Shown piece by piece: positions 1-8,047 of a stretch of 64,000 bases of DNA. The notes beneath the pieces are model-generated. The model saw only the letters and a list, made by a program, of their open reading frames with translations. It made no database searches and was not told the DNA's origin. Within the stretch, counting starts at the first letter, position 1, and each line of letters opens with the position of its first letter. The position numbers and the translations under genes are program-made. The stretch comes from Mumia sp. ZJ1417 (lineage in GTDB: Bacteria; Actinomycetota; Actinomycetes; Propionibacteriales; Nocardioidaceae): NCBI RefSeq assembly GCF_014127285.1, contig NZ_CP059901.1, forward strand, positions 992,001-1,056,000, given 5' to 3'.

Positions 1-645
1 CTCGTCCGGATGGTGACGCTTGCTCCTGAGCTGCGCGGCGGGCTCGAGGCCATCGAGCAGCTCGCCGCCGCGGGGGTCGTCGCGGCTGTCGGGCACACCG
101 ACGCCGACTACGCGCTGGCCGCCGAGGCGTTCGCCCGCGGCGCGACCGTGCTGACCCACGCGTCGAACGCCATGCTCCCGATCCACCACCGCGCCCCCGG
201 CCCGATCGTGGCCGCGCTCGACGCTCCGGGGGTCGCGCTCGAGCTCATCCTCGACGGGGTCCACCTGCACGACGCTTGGGCGCGCCGGCTGCTCCTCGAT
301 GCCGGATCACGCGGAGTGCTTGTCACGGACGCGATGGCTGCCGCCGACGCGCGCGACGGCGCGTACGAGCTCGGAGGGCTCATCGTCGAGGTTGCCGACG
401 GCACCGCGCGACTCGTCGACACCGGCGCGATCGCGGGCAGCACGCTGACGATGGACACGGCGGTACGACGCGCGCTGGGCGTGCTGGGGCTCGATCCCGT
501 CGCCGTCGCCAGCGCCGCATCGTGCGCTCCGGCGACCGCGCTCGGCCTGCCCGGAGGAACGATCGCGGTCGGCGGTCCGGCGAACCTCGTCGCGCTCGAC
601 GCCTCGTACGAGATCGCCGCGGTGCTCTCCGCGCCGACCCCCTGA
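1..645 (+). CDS. nagA: N-acetylglucosamine-6-phosphate deacetylase, C-terminal part (cut by window start)
   Basis: The open frame runs in from the window edge, so only the last 214 residues are visible; the full enzyme is usually about 380. NagA removes the acetyl group from GlcNAc-6-phosphate in the cytoplasm, feeding amino sugars from chitin or recycled peptidoglycan into glycolysis. Visible amidohydrolase landmarks, in order, are HTDADY (metal/substrate histidine), THASNAM, DGVHL, the catalytic-type VTDAM, and a GSTLTM segment near the C terminus. The next gene is convergent and ends only 2 bases away, and their 3' ends share a palindromic element. Missing upstream sequence hides the metal-binding N-terminal strand and any operon partners. 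Confidence 0.9.
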   Translation, partial: LVRMVTLAPELRGGLEAIEQLAAAGVVAAVGHTDADYALAAEAFARGATVLTHASNAMLPIHHRAPGPIVAALDAPGVALELILDGVHLHDAWARRLLLDAGSRGVLVTDAMAAADARDGAYELGGLIVEVADGTARLVDTGAIAGSTLTMDTAVRRALGVLGLDPVAVASAASCAPATALGLPGGTIAVGGPANLVALDASYEIAAVLSAPTP

Positions 646-689
646 CGTCATACGAGACGAGGGTCGTGACCCTCATCCGGGATGACGTC
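644..689. repeat. GACGTCAT inverted repeat between convergent genes
   Basis: Outer arms GACGTCAT (644-651) and ATGACGTC (682-689) are perfect complements, and inner arms GAGGGTC and GACCCTC pair around a 2-base loop. It starts on the nagA stop codon and extends into the 3' end of the convergent yibE-like gene, so it could act as a bidirectional terminator. The same GACGTCATACG arm recurs at 16457-16512, which suggests a dispersed element rather than a one-off hairpin. Confidence 0.6.
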
Positions 690-1889
690 CGGGGCGGGTT
701 CGGAGGGAGCGGGAGCGAGCGCGGCGGCGATCGCCGTCGTCGCCGGCACCGCGAGCACGAGGCCGATGAGTCCGACGAGAGTCCGTGCGATCTCGGCACC
801 GACCTGCTCGGTCCCAGCGATCTCGATCAGCGAGCGGTCGTACGCGGCGACGAGCAGCAGCACCGTCATCGCCGTGCCCGCGTACGCAAAGACCAGCGTG
901 TAGACGCTGGAGGCGATGTGGTCGCGCCCGATCCGCATCGCCGACACGAACGTGCTGCGCCGGCTCGCCTCGGGCTGAGCGGCCCGCAGCTCCCACACCG
1001 CGCTGGCCTGCGTCACCGTGACGTCGTTGAGGACACCGAGCCCCGCGATCACCATCGACGCCGTGACGACACCCGACAGGCTGATCTGCCCCGCGACCGC
1101 CATGAGGATCTGGTCGTCCTCCGACGAGATGCCCGTCAGGTGGGTCCAGTCGGTCGTGAACCATCCCAGGACTGCTGTCAGTGCGATGCCGATCAACGTC
1201 CCGAACAGTGCCGCGGTGGTGCGGATCGAGACGCCGTGGACGAGGTAGAGGACGACGAGCATGATCGTGCTCGACCCCACGACCGCGACGATGAGCGGAT
1301 TCTCGCCGGCGAGCAGCGCGGGCAGGACGAACACCACGATCGCGCCGATCGTGGCGACCACTCCGACGATCGCGAGCAGACCTCGCCACCGCGCGACAGC
1401 GACGATGACGCCCGCGCACGCGAGGCCGAGCCAGACGAGCGGTATACCGCGGTCGAAGTCGAGGAACTCGAACGTCGGCTCGGTGGCGCCCTCGGGCTCG
1501 ACCCGTACGAGCTCGACGGAGTCGCCGACCTCCATACCCGTACGGAACACCGCCGGCTGGACGGTCACGGTCGCGGACTCGTCGCCCGCCGTCCGTACGA
1601 GCAGCTCACCGCAGTCACCCTCGACGGCAGGCAGCCCGTCGGGCCCGACCGCTCCGCCGCCGCAGTCGATGGCACGTACGTCGGTGACCGTGCCGGACAC
1701 GATCGACACGCCCTGCGTCCCGTACGGGTTGGGTGCTTTGGCGACGTCGTCCGCGTCCGGCCACAGGACCCAGACTGCGACGCCGAGCACGAGGGCCAGC
1801 GCTCCGACGACGCCGGCGAGCACGGTCGCCAGGCCGCGCCGCCCCTCGTCCTCGCCGGTCCCGAAGTGGCTGTGGAGGTCGTGGGTCAC
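648..1889 (-). CDS. YibE/F family multi-pass membrane protein
   Basis: This 413-residue protein starts at GTG with a soluble tail, one hydrophobic segment near residues 20-45, an extracytoplasmic stretch of about 100 residues, and then roughly seven hydrophobic helices. That plan and the sequence match the YibE/F family, proposed to be transporters but with no proven substrate. The C terminus is hydrophilic and rich in Pro, Glu and Asp. The GTG was chosen because it precedes the first membrane helix by a normal spacing. It is transcribed alone, convergent with nagA. Confidence 0.8.
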   Translation of the reverse strand: MTHDLHSHFGTGEDEGRRGLATVLAGVVGALALVLGVAVWVLWPDADDVAKAPNPYGTQGVSIVSGTVTDVRAIDCGGGAVGPDGLPAVEGDCGELLVRTAGDESATVTVQPAVFRTGMEVGDSVELVRVEPEGATEPTFEFLDFDRGIPLVWLGLACAGVIVAVARWRGLLAIVGVVATIGAIVVFVLPALLAGENPLIVAVVGSSTIMLVVLYLVHGVSIRTTAALFGTLIGIALTAVLGWFTTDWTHLTGISSEDDQILMAVAGQISLSGVVTASMVIAGLGVLNDVTVTQASAVWELRAAQPEASRRSTFVSAMRIGRDHIASSVYTLVFAYAGTAMTVLLLVAAYDRSLIEIAGTEQVGAEIARTLVGLIGLVLAVPATTAIAAALAPAPSEPAPDVIPDEGHDPRLV

Positions 1890-1932
1890 GGGCCAAGCGT
1901 CCCATGTCCGCAGGCGGGTACGAGGCCGCCCG

Positions 1933-2250
1933 TCAGGTGTCGCCGGCGGCGTCGGCGATCACGTCGATCACCCCGGCGAGAGTGAAGTCCCTGGCCGTCA
2001 GCCCGCTGGCGGAATGTGTCGTCAGGATGAACGTGACCTCGCGCCAGCGGATGGTGATGTCGGGGTGGTGGTCGGCTTCCTCGGCGATGGCGGCGACCGC
2101 ATCCACCAGTGCGATCCCGTCGATGTAGGTGGGTGCGCGGACGGAGCGGACGATCGTGTCGCCGTCGCGGACCCATGCAGGCCGCTCCAGGAGAGCCTCG
2201 GCGATCTCTGCGTCGCTCATCAGGCTGTCGGAGGCGTCGGGTGCGTCCAT
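1933..2250 (-). CDS. 4a-hydroxytetrahydrobiopterin (pterin carbinolamine) dehydratase
   Basis: This 105-residue protein has the PCD/DCoH fold signature: an EADHHPD motif, in which the paired histidines bind the pterin, followed by ITIRWREVTFILTTH and the GLTARD segment. The family dehydrates 4a-hydroxytetrahydropterin so it can be recycled; some bacterial members are thought to serve molybdopterin or DNA-binding partners instead. No aromatic amino acid hydroxylase is visible here. An internal ATG at 2220 would give 95 residues, but the ATG at 2250 has a TACGGT hexamer exactly 6 bases upstream, fitting a leaderless transcript, so it is preferred. Confidence 0.85.
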   Translation of the reverse strand: MDAPDASDSLMSDAEIAEALLERPAWVRDGDTIVRSVRAPTYIDGIALVDAVAAIAEEADHHPDITIRWREVTFILTTHSASGLTARDFTLAGVIDVIADAAGDT

Positions 2251-2256
2251 CTCTTG

Positions 2257-2262
2257 ACCGTA
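2257..2262 (-). promoter_or_regulatory. -10 box TACGGT for leaderless pterin dehydratase mRNA
   Basis: The hexamer fits TANNNT and ends 6 bases before the ATG at 2250, with no Shine-Dalgarno at proper spacing. Position and sequence are observed; leaderless initiation is inferred. Confidence 0.45.
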
Positions 2263-2267
2263 CGCGC

Positions 2268-2273
2268 TAATCT
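2268..2273 (+). promoter_or_regulatory. -10 box TAATCT upstream of the Nudix gene
   Basis: TAATCT lies 8 bases before the GTG at 2282. It is divergent from, and only 5 bases away from, the -10 box of the pterin dehydratase gene, so the two promoters must overlap. Confidence 0.4.
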
Positions 2274-2281
2274 CGCCGGTT

Positions 2282-2992
2282 GTGGATCCCCGAAGCACCG
2301 AACCCGCGCCGGTGCCGGCGGTCGTCGTCGGCGTGGCGCTGCTTCGCGGCGGTCGAGTGCTGGCGGCGCGGAGGACGTCACCGCCTGCGCTTGCCGGTGG
2401 ATGGGAGTTCCCCGGGGGCAAGGTGGAGCCGGGTGAGAGCGAGGCCAAGGCGGTACGCCGTGAGGTCGCCGAGGAACTGCGGTGCGAGGCCGCAGTCGTT
2501 CAGCGTCTCGACGGCGAGGTCCCGCTGGCAGCGGGGATGGTGCTCCGCGTGTACGTCGGCGAGGTCGTGTCGGGTGATCCGGTGCCGACCGAGCACGACC
2601 GGCTCCGCTGGCTCGGCCCGGACGAGCTGGACGACGTGCCGTGGCTCGACGCCGACCGGCCGTTCCTGCCCGAGGTCGCCGCGCTCCTGCGTCGTACGCA
2701 CAGCGAGGGCGCGGAGGCGCACTTCGACGAGGGCGACGACGCCGACCAGGTCGTGGCCGCGCTGCGGGCCGACGGGTACGAGGCTGTCGTACGGCGCGAG
2801 GGCTTCGCCGGCGAGGACGACAGCGAGGACCGCGCCTGGCTCGTACGGGTCGAGGGCACGGCCGCTGCCGATGCGCTGGCCGCGCTGGTCGCGGACGTCG
2901 AGCTCGCCTGGATGATCGACCACGCCGCGCCCGCGCCCGTACCACCTCCGCCGCTCCCGACCGGGCCGAAGCGGCTGAAGCGGAAAGACTGA
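2282..2992 (+). CDS. Nudix hydrolase, MutT-like, with C-terminal extension
   Basis: The 236-residue product has a Nudix box at about residues 46-68 (G-x5-E-x7-REVAEE). The box's final small glycine is replaced by arginine. The segment GWEFPGGKVEPGE fits the MutT/8-oxo-dGTP diphosphatase subgroup, which cleanses oxidised nucleotides. About 100 residues beyond the catalytic domain form an acidic then proline-rich extension, longer than E. coli MutT (about 130 residues), of unknown role. The GTG start fits the TAATCT box 8 bases upstream. It is divergent from the pterin dehydratase gene. Confidence 0.8.
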   Translation: MDPRSTEPAPVPAVVVGVALLRGGRVLAARRTSPPALAGGWEFPGGKVEPGESEAKAVRREVAEELRCEAAVVQRLDGEVPLAAGMVLRVYVGEVVSGDPVPTEHDRLRWLGPDELDDVPWLDADRPFLPEVAALLRRTHSEGAEAHFDEGDDADQVVAALRADGYEAVVRREGFAGEDDSEDRAWLVRVEGTAAADALAALVADVELAWMIDHAAPAPVPPPPLPTGPKRLKRKD

Positions 2993-3012
2993 CTCGCGAG
3001 GTGCCCGCACGT

Positions 3013-3088
3013 TGCGTTGGCCCCAACGGAGAGTCGCTGCCCCACCGGAACGGTGCAGTGGGCTAGCGACTTTGCGGTGGGGCCAACG
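3013..3088. repeat. Imperfect inverted repeat downstream of the Nudix gene
   Basis: Arms of about 23 bases, at 3013-3035 and 3066-3088, are complementary at roughly 19 positions and share GTTGGCCCC/GGGGCCAAC. It follows the Nudix stop codon and could terminate transcription from the left or from the convergent S9 peptidase gene. Confidence 0.5.
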
Positions 3089-3101
3089 GAAAGTCACGGG
3101 C

Positions 3102-3138
3102 GGCAGAGAGTGACCCGCGGGCGGCAGAGGGTGACCCG
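3102..3138 (+). repeat. 21-bp-period tandem dimer, locus A
   Basis: Two copies of GGCAGAGAGTGACCCG lie at 3102-3117 and 3123-3138; the second copy has GGG for GAG. The start-to-start spacing is exactly 21 bases, about two turns of the helix. The same dimer with the same period occurs near 59.06 kb and 61.16 kb. It lies 7 bases from the stop codon of the convergent S9 peptidase gene. Confidence 0.7.
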
Positions 3139-3144
3139 GGGGCG

Positions 3145-5256
3145 TCAGGCGTGGAGGGCGCGGCGCAGGAAGTCGACCTGCAGCTGCGCGAGGTTCTCCG
3201 CGACGACCTCCTGCGGCGTCATGTGCGTGACCCCGGTCAGCGGCAGCACGCTGTGCGCCTTGCCTGCGGCCAGCAGCGCCGACGACAGCCGCAGGGTGTG
3301 CGCGACCACGACGTTGTCGTCAACCATGCCGTGCACGATCATCAGCGGCGGAAGCGCGACGTCGGGATCGATCCCGGTCAGCAGCGAGTTCGCGTCGTAG
3401 ACCTCGGGCTGCTCGTCGGGATGCCCGAGGTAGCGCTCCGTGTAGAACGTGTCGTACAGGCGCCACTCGGTCACTGGCGCGCCCGCCACCGCCGCATGGA
3501 AGACGTCAGGGCGACGCAGCACCGCGAGGGCCGACAGGTAGCCGCCGTACGACCAGCCCATGATCCCGACGCGCGACGTGTCGACGTCCGTGCCGTACTT
3601 GTCGGCTACCGAGTCGAGCGCGACGATCTGGTCGTCCAGCGTCACACCGGCGAAGTCGTCGCGGATCGCGCGGTCCCACGCCCGACCACGCCCCGGCGTC
3701 CCGCGCCCGTCGGCGACGACGACGCAGAAGCCCTGGTCGGCGATCCACTGCGCCTCGAGGTAGGGCTTGGCGGAGTGCAGGACGCGCTGCGCGTGGGGGC
3801 CTCCGTACGGGTTCATGATGATCGGCAGGCTCGCGACGTTGCCGTGCTCGTGACCGCGTGGGAACAGCACTGCCGTACGGATGGCGTCGTCGCCAGCCTC
3901 GAGGAACCGCACCTCCGGGTGCAGGCCCGGGTGTAGCGGGTGGGAGGCGAGGTTGCCGACCGTCTCGCCGCGGCGCATCACGGTGATCGTCGGGAACGGC
4001 GACTCCATGCCGGCGCGGATGCGCACCGCGGTGCCCCCGCGCTCGGTGCCGCTCCACACGCCGGGCCCGTCGGACAGCGCGACCGTGTCGCCGTCGTAGC
4101 CGACCGCATAGAGGTGGACCTGCGTCGGGTCTTCGGACGCCGTCACGATCGCGCCCTCGGCGCCGAGCGACACCACGGCGCGAAGCTGCAGGTCCGGAGG
4201 CGACACCGGCTCGCCGTCGACCAAGAGCCTCTTGGTGTCGCCGTGGTCCTCGAGCGTGACGAGGCGGCCTCCGGGCGCGTACGCGGGGACGCCGGGCATC
4301 ACGTCGACCCACACCTCGTCGCTCTGGCCGCGCACCAGCGTCGTCTCGCCCGTCTCGAGCTCGACGGCGAGGACGGCGGCGTCCTTCTGGTCGCGCGCCA
4401 TGACCTGGATCAGCGGGTCGCCGTGAGCGGTCCACGACACGCGGGTGAGGTAGGGGAAGCGCTCGCGGTCCCACGCGACCTCGGTGCGTGAACCGTCCAG
4501 GCGCACGTGCCACAGCGTCACGAGGGCGTCGTCGGTGCCGGCGGCGGGGTAGCGGTGCTCGACCGGCGCCTTCGACGGGTCGGCGGGATCGGCGACGTGC
4601 CAGGTCGTGACCGGCGACTCGTCGTACCGCTCGACCAGCAGCGACTCGCCGTCGGGCGCCCACCAGAAGCCGCGGTGACGGTCCATCTCCTCGGCCGCCA
4701 CGAACTCGGCGAGCCCCCACACGACGTGCTCGCCGTCAGGCTCGGCGATCGGGTAGTCGAGCGTCCCGTCCACCCCGATCACCCGCAGCGCGCCGTCGGT
4801 CGCGTAGGCGATGCGGCGTCCTGTCGGGTCCACCCGAGGGTCGATCGCGGAGCCGGCCGTCGGGAGCGCGCGAGCCCCTGCGGAGCCCGTACGGCTCACC
4901 CAGACCCTGCCGGACAGCGCGAACGTCGCGACCTCGCACGCCTCGTCCATCGCGTACGCGACGATGCCCGCCGCCGACTCACGGCTGCGCTCGCGCCGGG
5001 CCCGCTCCTCCGGAGACAGCTCCTCGCCACCGGTACCGAGCAGCGCCGAGGCGTCGACGAGGCACGTCTCCTGCCCGCTGTCGGCGTCGTACGACCACAG
5101 CGATCCCGTCCGCGTCGAGCCGTCGGGCGTGCGGACGAAGAACACACGGGAGCCGTCCGGGCTCACGGTCAGGTTGCGGGGGACGCCGAGGGTGAAACGC
5201 AGCGACCGTGCCTGCAGACGCGGGAAGGACACGGACTCCGAGGAGGGGGTCGTCAT
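3145..5256 (-). CDS. S9 family peptidase (DPP IV/prolyl oligopeptidase type)
   Basis: This 703-residue protein has an N-terminal beta-propeller with repeated strand-turn segments (PDGSRVFFVR, PTGRRIAYATD, PDGESLLVE) and a C-terminal alpha/beta-hydrolase domain. The nucleophile sits in GWSYGG near residue 569, the acid in VHGMVDDN near 646 and the histidine in GVTHMTP near 678, so the triad is complete. Such enzymes cleave short peptides, often after proline. No signal peptide is evident, so it is probably cytoplasmic. The frame is open far upstream of the ATG at 5256, but the propeller homology begins shortly after this ATG and a TACCCT box lies 7 bases before it. Confidence 0.88.
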   Translation of the reverse strand: MTTPSSESVSFPRLQARSLRFTLGVPRNLTVSPDGSRVFFVRTPDGSTRTGSLWSYDADSGQETCLVDASALLGTGGEELSPEERARRERSRESAAGIVAYAMDEACEVATFALSGRVWVSRTGSAGARALPTAGSAIDPRVDPTGRRIAYATDGALRVIGVDGTLDYPIAEPDGEHVVWGLAEFVAAEEMDRHRGFWWAPDGESLLVERYDESPVTTWHVADPADPSKAPVEHRYPAAGTDDALVTLWHVRLDGSRTEVAWDRERFPYLTRVSWTAHGDPLIQVMARDQKDAAVLAVELETGETTLVRGQSDEVWVDVMPGVPAYAPGGRLVTLEDHGDTKRLLVDGEPVSPPDLQLRAVVSLGAEGAIVTASEDPTQVHLYAVGYDGDTVALSDGPGVWSGTERGGTAVRIRAGMESPFPTITVMRRGETVGNLASHPLHPGLHPEVRFLEAGDDAIRTAVLFPRGHEHGNVASLPIIMNPYGGPHAQRVLHSAKPYLEAQWIADQGFCVVVADGRGTPGRGRAWDRAIRDDFAGVTLDDQIVALDSVADKYGTDVDTSRVGIMGWSYGGYLSALAVLRRPDVFHAAVAGAPVTEWRLYDTFYTERYLGHPDEQPEVYDANSLLTGIDPDVALPPLMIVHGMVDDNVVVAHTLRLSSALLAAGKAHSVLPLTGVTHMTPQEVVAENLAQLQVDFLRRALHA

Positions 5257-5263
5257 GCCTCCG

Positions 5264-5269
5264 AGGGTA
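5264..5269 (-). promoter_or_regulatory. -10 box TACCCT for the S9 peptidase
   Basis: TACCCT ends 7 bases before the ATG at 5256, a spacing that predicts a leaderless or near-leaderless mRNA; a GGAGG core also lies in those 7 bases. Confidence 0.4.
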
Positions 5270-5288
5270 TCGAGGCGGGGTGCTCCGG

Positions 5289-6452
5289 TCAGGGCGCGGT
5301 GGCGTCGCTCGTGGGATCGACGAGGATCTTGGCGTGCCGGTCGGGGTCGCCCAGCGCGTCGAAGGCCGAGGGGATGCCCGCGAGCCCGACGGTCCCGGTC
5401 ACGAGAGGAGTCGGGTCGACCGTGCCGTCGGCGATCATGCGCAGGGTCTCGTAGAACTCGTCCGGCCCGTACGCGAAGACGAACCGCAGGTCGATCTCCT
5501 TGTTGATCGCCATCGACGGGCGGAACGTGTCGGCCTCCATGCAGACGCCGACGACGACGATCCGCGACAGCAGCGGGGCATGGGAGATGAGGTCCTCGAT
5601 CATCCCCGGTGTGCCGACGCACTCGAAGACGACCGGGCCCTTCGGTGTTGCGCCGACCTTCTCCGCCGCCCGCATCACCCGCCACCACGGCAGGCCCGGG
5701 ACGCGGCGCAGGGTCTTCATCGTCGAGAGGCCGAGCTCCATCAGGCTCGGCGCCGTCCGCAGGTGGCCGCGGCGCTCGCCGTACGAGGTCCACGGAGACT
5801 GCTCGCGCGGGTCCACGACCACGTCGGCGCCGCAGGCGCGTGCGAGGGCGCGGCGTCCGGCCGAGAGGTCGCTCGCGACGACCGTACGGACGCCGGCGGC
5901 TTTGAGCATGAGGATCACCGCGAGGCCGATCGGGCCGCACCCGATGACGATCGCGACCTCGCGCTTGCCGATCTCGGCGCGGCGGACCGCGTGGTGCGCG
6001 ACCGCGAGCGGCTCTGTCGTGGCCGCGCGGTCGTCGCTGACACCGTCGGGGATCGGGATCGTCAGCGCCTCCGAGACGAGCATCCGCTCCGCGAAGCCGC
6101 CTGGCGCCCGTACGGACAGCCCGGTCAGGTGGACGCCGTCCTCCTGCTCGAGCACGGGCAGCGAGACGACGCGGGTGCCGACCGGCCAGGCCTCGCGGCA
6201 GCCTGGTCCGTACGAGAGGATCCGTCCGGTGAACTCGTGGCCCATCACGACCGACTGCGATGAGCGCATGAACGCGTCGTAGCCGATCTCGGCGGCACCG
6301 TCGGCCGTGAGGTCGCTGTGCGTACGGGCGTGCAGGTCGGAGCCGCAGATGCCACAGCGCGTGACCTCGATGAGGACCTGACCACGCCCTGGTACGGGGT
6401 CGGGGACGTGCTCGAGCGCGAGCCGGCCCTCGTGGCAGGTGACGGCCTTCAT
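5289..6452 (-). CDS. Zinc-dependent alcohol dehydrogenase (MDR family)
   Basis: This 387-residue medium-chain dehydrogenase has catalytic zinc ligands in RCGICGSD (Cys36) and GHE (His71, Glu72), and a Rossmann motif VIGCGPIGLAV near residue 165. It oxidises an alcohol with NAD(P); the substrate is unknown. The usual four-cysteine structural-zinc lobe is not visible. Its ATG overlaps the stop of the upstream monooxygenase gene by 4 bases (ATGA), so the two are translationally coupled. The pairing suggests it makes the ketone that the monooxygenase oxidises, as in ketone or fatty-alcohol catabolism. The order regulator-monooxygenase-dehydrogenase resembles mycobacterial virS-mymA-adhD. Confidence 0.87.
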   Translation of the reverse strand: MKAVTCHEGRLALEHVPDPVPGRGQVLIEVTRCGICGSDLHARTHSDLTADGAAEIGYDAFMRSSQSVVMGHEFTGRILSYGPGCREAWPVGTRVVSLPVLEQEDGVHLTGLSVRAPGGFAERMLVSEALTIPIPDGVSDDRAATTEPLAVAHHAVRRAEIGKREVAIVIGCGPIGLAVILMLKAAGVRTVVASDLSAGRRALARACGADVVVDPREQSPWTSYGERRGHLRTAPSLMELGLSTMKTLRRVPGLPWWRVMRAAEKVGATPKGPVVFECVGTPGMIEDLISHAPLLSRIVVVGVCMEADTFRPSMAINKEIDLRFVFAYGPDEFYETLRMIADGTVDPTPLVTGTVGLAGIPSAFDALGDPDRHAKILVDPTSDATAP

Positions 6453-7954
6453 TCGCCGGCCGCCGCACGGGAGGAGGGGCGGCGGGTGCGCGACGAGGTC
6501 CATGCGAGCCCGTCGTCGAGCCCGGCGTGGTTGGTGTGCCAGGCGTCCACGACGACGTTCTGCTTCATCGCCCACGGATACGAGGCGACCGCACGCGGCT
6601 GCAGGTGCTCGCCGCGGCGGATGTAGCCGGAATCCATGTCGAACAGCGGCCGCGAGGCCGGGGTGCCGTCCATCACCGGCGTGACGGTGTCGTCGCCGGA
6701 GCGGTCGAGACGCTCGATGATGCGGCTGACGAGGCGCGCGGTCATGTCCGAGCGCATCGTCCAGGACAGGTTGATGTAGCCGATGCAGAACGACAGGTTG
6801 GGGACCCCGCTGAGCATCGTGGCCCGGTACGCGTAGCGCTGCGACAGGTCCACCGGCGCGCCGTCGACGCTCAGCGCGGCACCGCCGAGAAGCTTGAGTG
6901 AGAGCCCGGTGGCGGTGACGACGATGTCGGCCTCGACGACCCGTCCGTCGGTCAGTCGCACACCGTTCTCGACGAACCGGTCGATGTGCGCGGTGACGAC
7001 CGATGCCGTGCCCTCGCGCACGACCTCGAACAGGTCGCCGCCGGGCGAGATGCACAGGCGCTGGTCCCACGGCGCGTACGGGGGCGTGAAGTGGGCGTCG
7101 ACGATCTCCTCCGAGCCCACTGCGGCGACCGCGCCCTTGCGGAACAGCGACGCCATCTGGTCGGGCAGTCGGCGGCAGGCCTGGTAGAGCCCCCACTGGA
7201 GCGCGGTGTTCTTCGCGCGGACGGTGAGGTGGCCGCTGCGCGCAGGGAGCACCTTGCGGATCGCGTTGCCGATCACGTCCTGCTTGGGCTGTGCCAGGAC
7301 GTAGGTCGGGGTGCGCTGGAGCATCGTGACGTGGCCGGCGTCCTGGGCCATCGCCGGGACGATCGTGATCGCGGTGGCGCCACTGCCGATCACGACGACC
7401 TTCTTGCCGGCGTAGTCGAGGTCGTCGGGCCAGAACTGCGGGTGGACCAGCGTGCCCTCGAAGTCGTCCACGCCTGCGAAGCCGGGGTCGTACGGCTGCT
7501 CGTAGTCGTAGTAGCCGCTACAGAACGACACGAACCGCGCCTCGTACGTCTCCTCGTGGCTGTCGGGACCCGTCGCGACGCGGACCCTCCAGCGGGCGTC
7601 CTCGGACGACCAGTCGGCGGCGACGACCCTCGTGGAGAAGCGGGTGTGCGCGAGGATCCCGCTCTCGCGCGCGGTGTCCTCGAGGTAGTCGCGGATGTCG
7701 TCGCCCTGGACGATCGAGTCGTCGCCGCTCCAGGGACGGAACGGGAAGGCGAGGGTGAAGATGTCCGAGTCCGAGCGTACGCCGGGATAGCGGAACAGAT
7801 CCCACGTGCCGCCGATCGCGTCCCGCGCCTCGACGAGCGCGTACGACAGGTGGGGGAGGCGCTCCTGGAGGCGGTAGGCCATCCCGATCCCAGACAGGCC
7901 CGCGCCCACGATGAGGACGTCGACACTGCGTGTGTCGGGGGTGTGGTCGGCCAT
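6449..7954 (-). CDS. Flavin-containing (Baeyer-Villiger-like) monooxygenase
   Basis: The 501-residue protein has an FAD-binding GxGxxG in IVGAGLSGIG near the N terminus, a second nucleotide motif VVVIGSGATA near the middle, and a Baeyer-Villiger-like fingerprint FEGTLVHPQFWPDD just before it. The family inserts oxygen next to a carbonyl or hydroxylates, using NADPH and O2. Similarity in plan to mycobacterial MymA is noted from memory. The start at 7954 is supported by a strong CGGAGGAG ribosome site. It lies 93 bases downstream of an AraC-family regulator on the same strand and overlaps the dehydrogenase gene by 4 bases. Confidence 0.87.
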   Translation of the reverse strand: MADHTPDTRSVDVLIVGAGLSGIGMAYRLQERLPHLSYALVEARDAIGGTWDLFRYPGVRSDSDIFTLAFPFRPWSGDDSIVQGDDIRDYLEDTARESGILAHTRFSTRVVAADWSSEDARWRVRVATGPDSHEETYEARFVSFCSGYYDYEQPYDPGFAGVDDFEGTLVHPQFWPDDLDYAGKKVVVIGSGATAITIVPAMAQDAGHVTMLQRTPTYVLAQPKQDVIGNAIRKVLPARSGHLTVRAKNTALQWGLYQACRRLPDQMASLFRKGAVAAVGSEEIVDAHFTPPYAPWDQRLCISPGGDLFEVVREGTASVVTAHIDRFVENGVRLTDGRVVEADIVVTATGLSLKLLGGAALSVDGAPVDLSQRYAYRATMLSGVPNLSFCIGYINLSWTMRSDMTARLVSRIIERLDRSGDDTVTPVMDGTPASRPLFDMDSGYIRRGEHLQPRAVASYPWAMKQNVVVDAWHTNHAGLDDGLAWTSSRTRRPSSRAAAGE

Positions 7955-7988
7955 GGTGCTCCTCCGGTCGTGCCTCGTGCGTCCGGCA

Positions 7989-8011
7989 CGCGTCGTGTCG
8001 ATTGTGACGCG
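7989..8011. promoter_or_regulatory. Possible operator upstream of the monooxygenase operon
   Basis: An inverted repeat CGCGTC (7989-7994) / GACGCG (8006-8011) with an 11-base spacer lies in the 93-base gap before the monooxygenase start. It is a candidate binding site for the adjacent AraC-type regulator; short GC-rich repeats occur by chance at this base composition. Confidence 0.25.
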
Positions 8012-8047
8012 CGCCACGTCCGCTGGCTTGACTTTCGGCGACAAACC

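Noticed and set aside
276-1985. 569-codon plus-strand open frame opposite the YibE/F-like gene
   Set aside because: Its product is low-complexity Arg/Asp/Ala, matches no fold, and lies antisense to a clear membrane protein; long antisense frames are expected at about 70% GC.
3017-3400. 127-codon frame encoding a short GRQRVTR repeat peptide
   Set aside because: The peptide repeat is only the translation of the 21-bp DNA repeat and overlaps the S9 peptidase gene antisense.
5257-6468. Upstream extension of the S9 peptidase frame to about 1,107 codons
   Set aside because: The extension overlaps the alcohol dehydrogenase gene in another frame, is Arg-rich, and family homology begins at the ATG at 5256.
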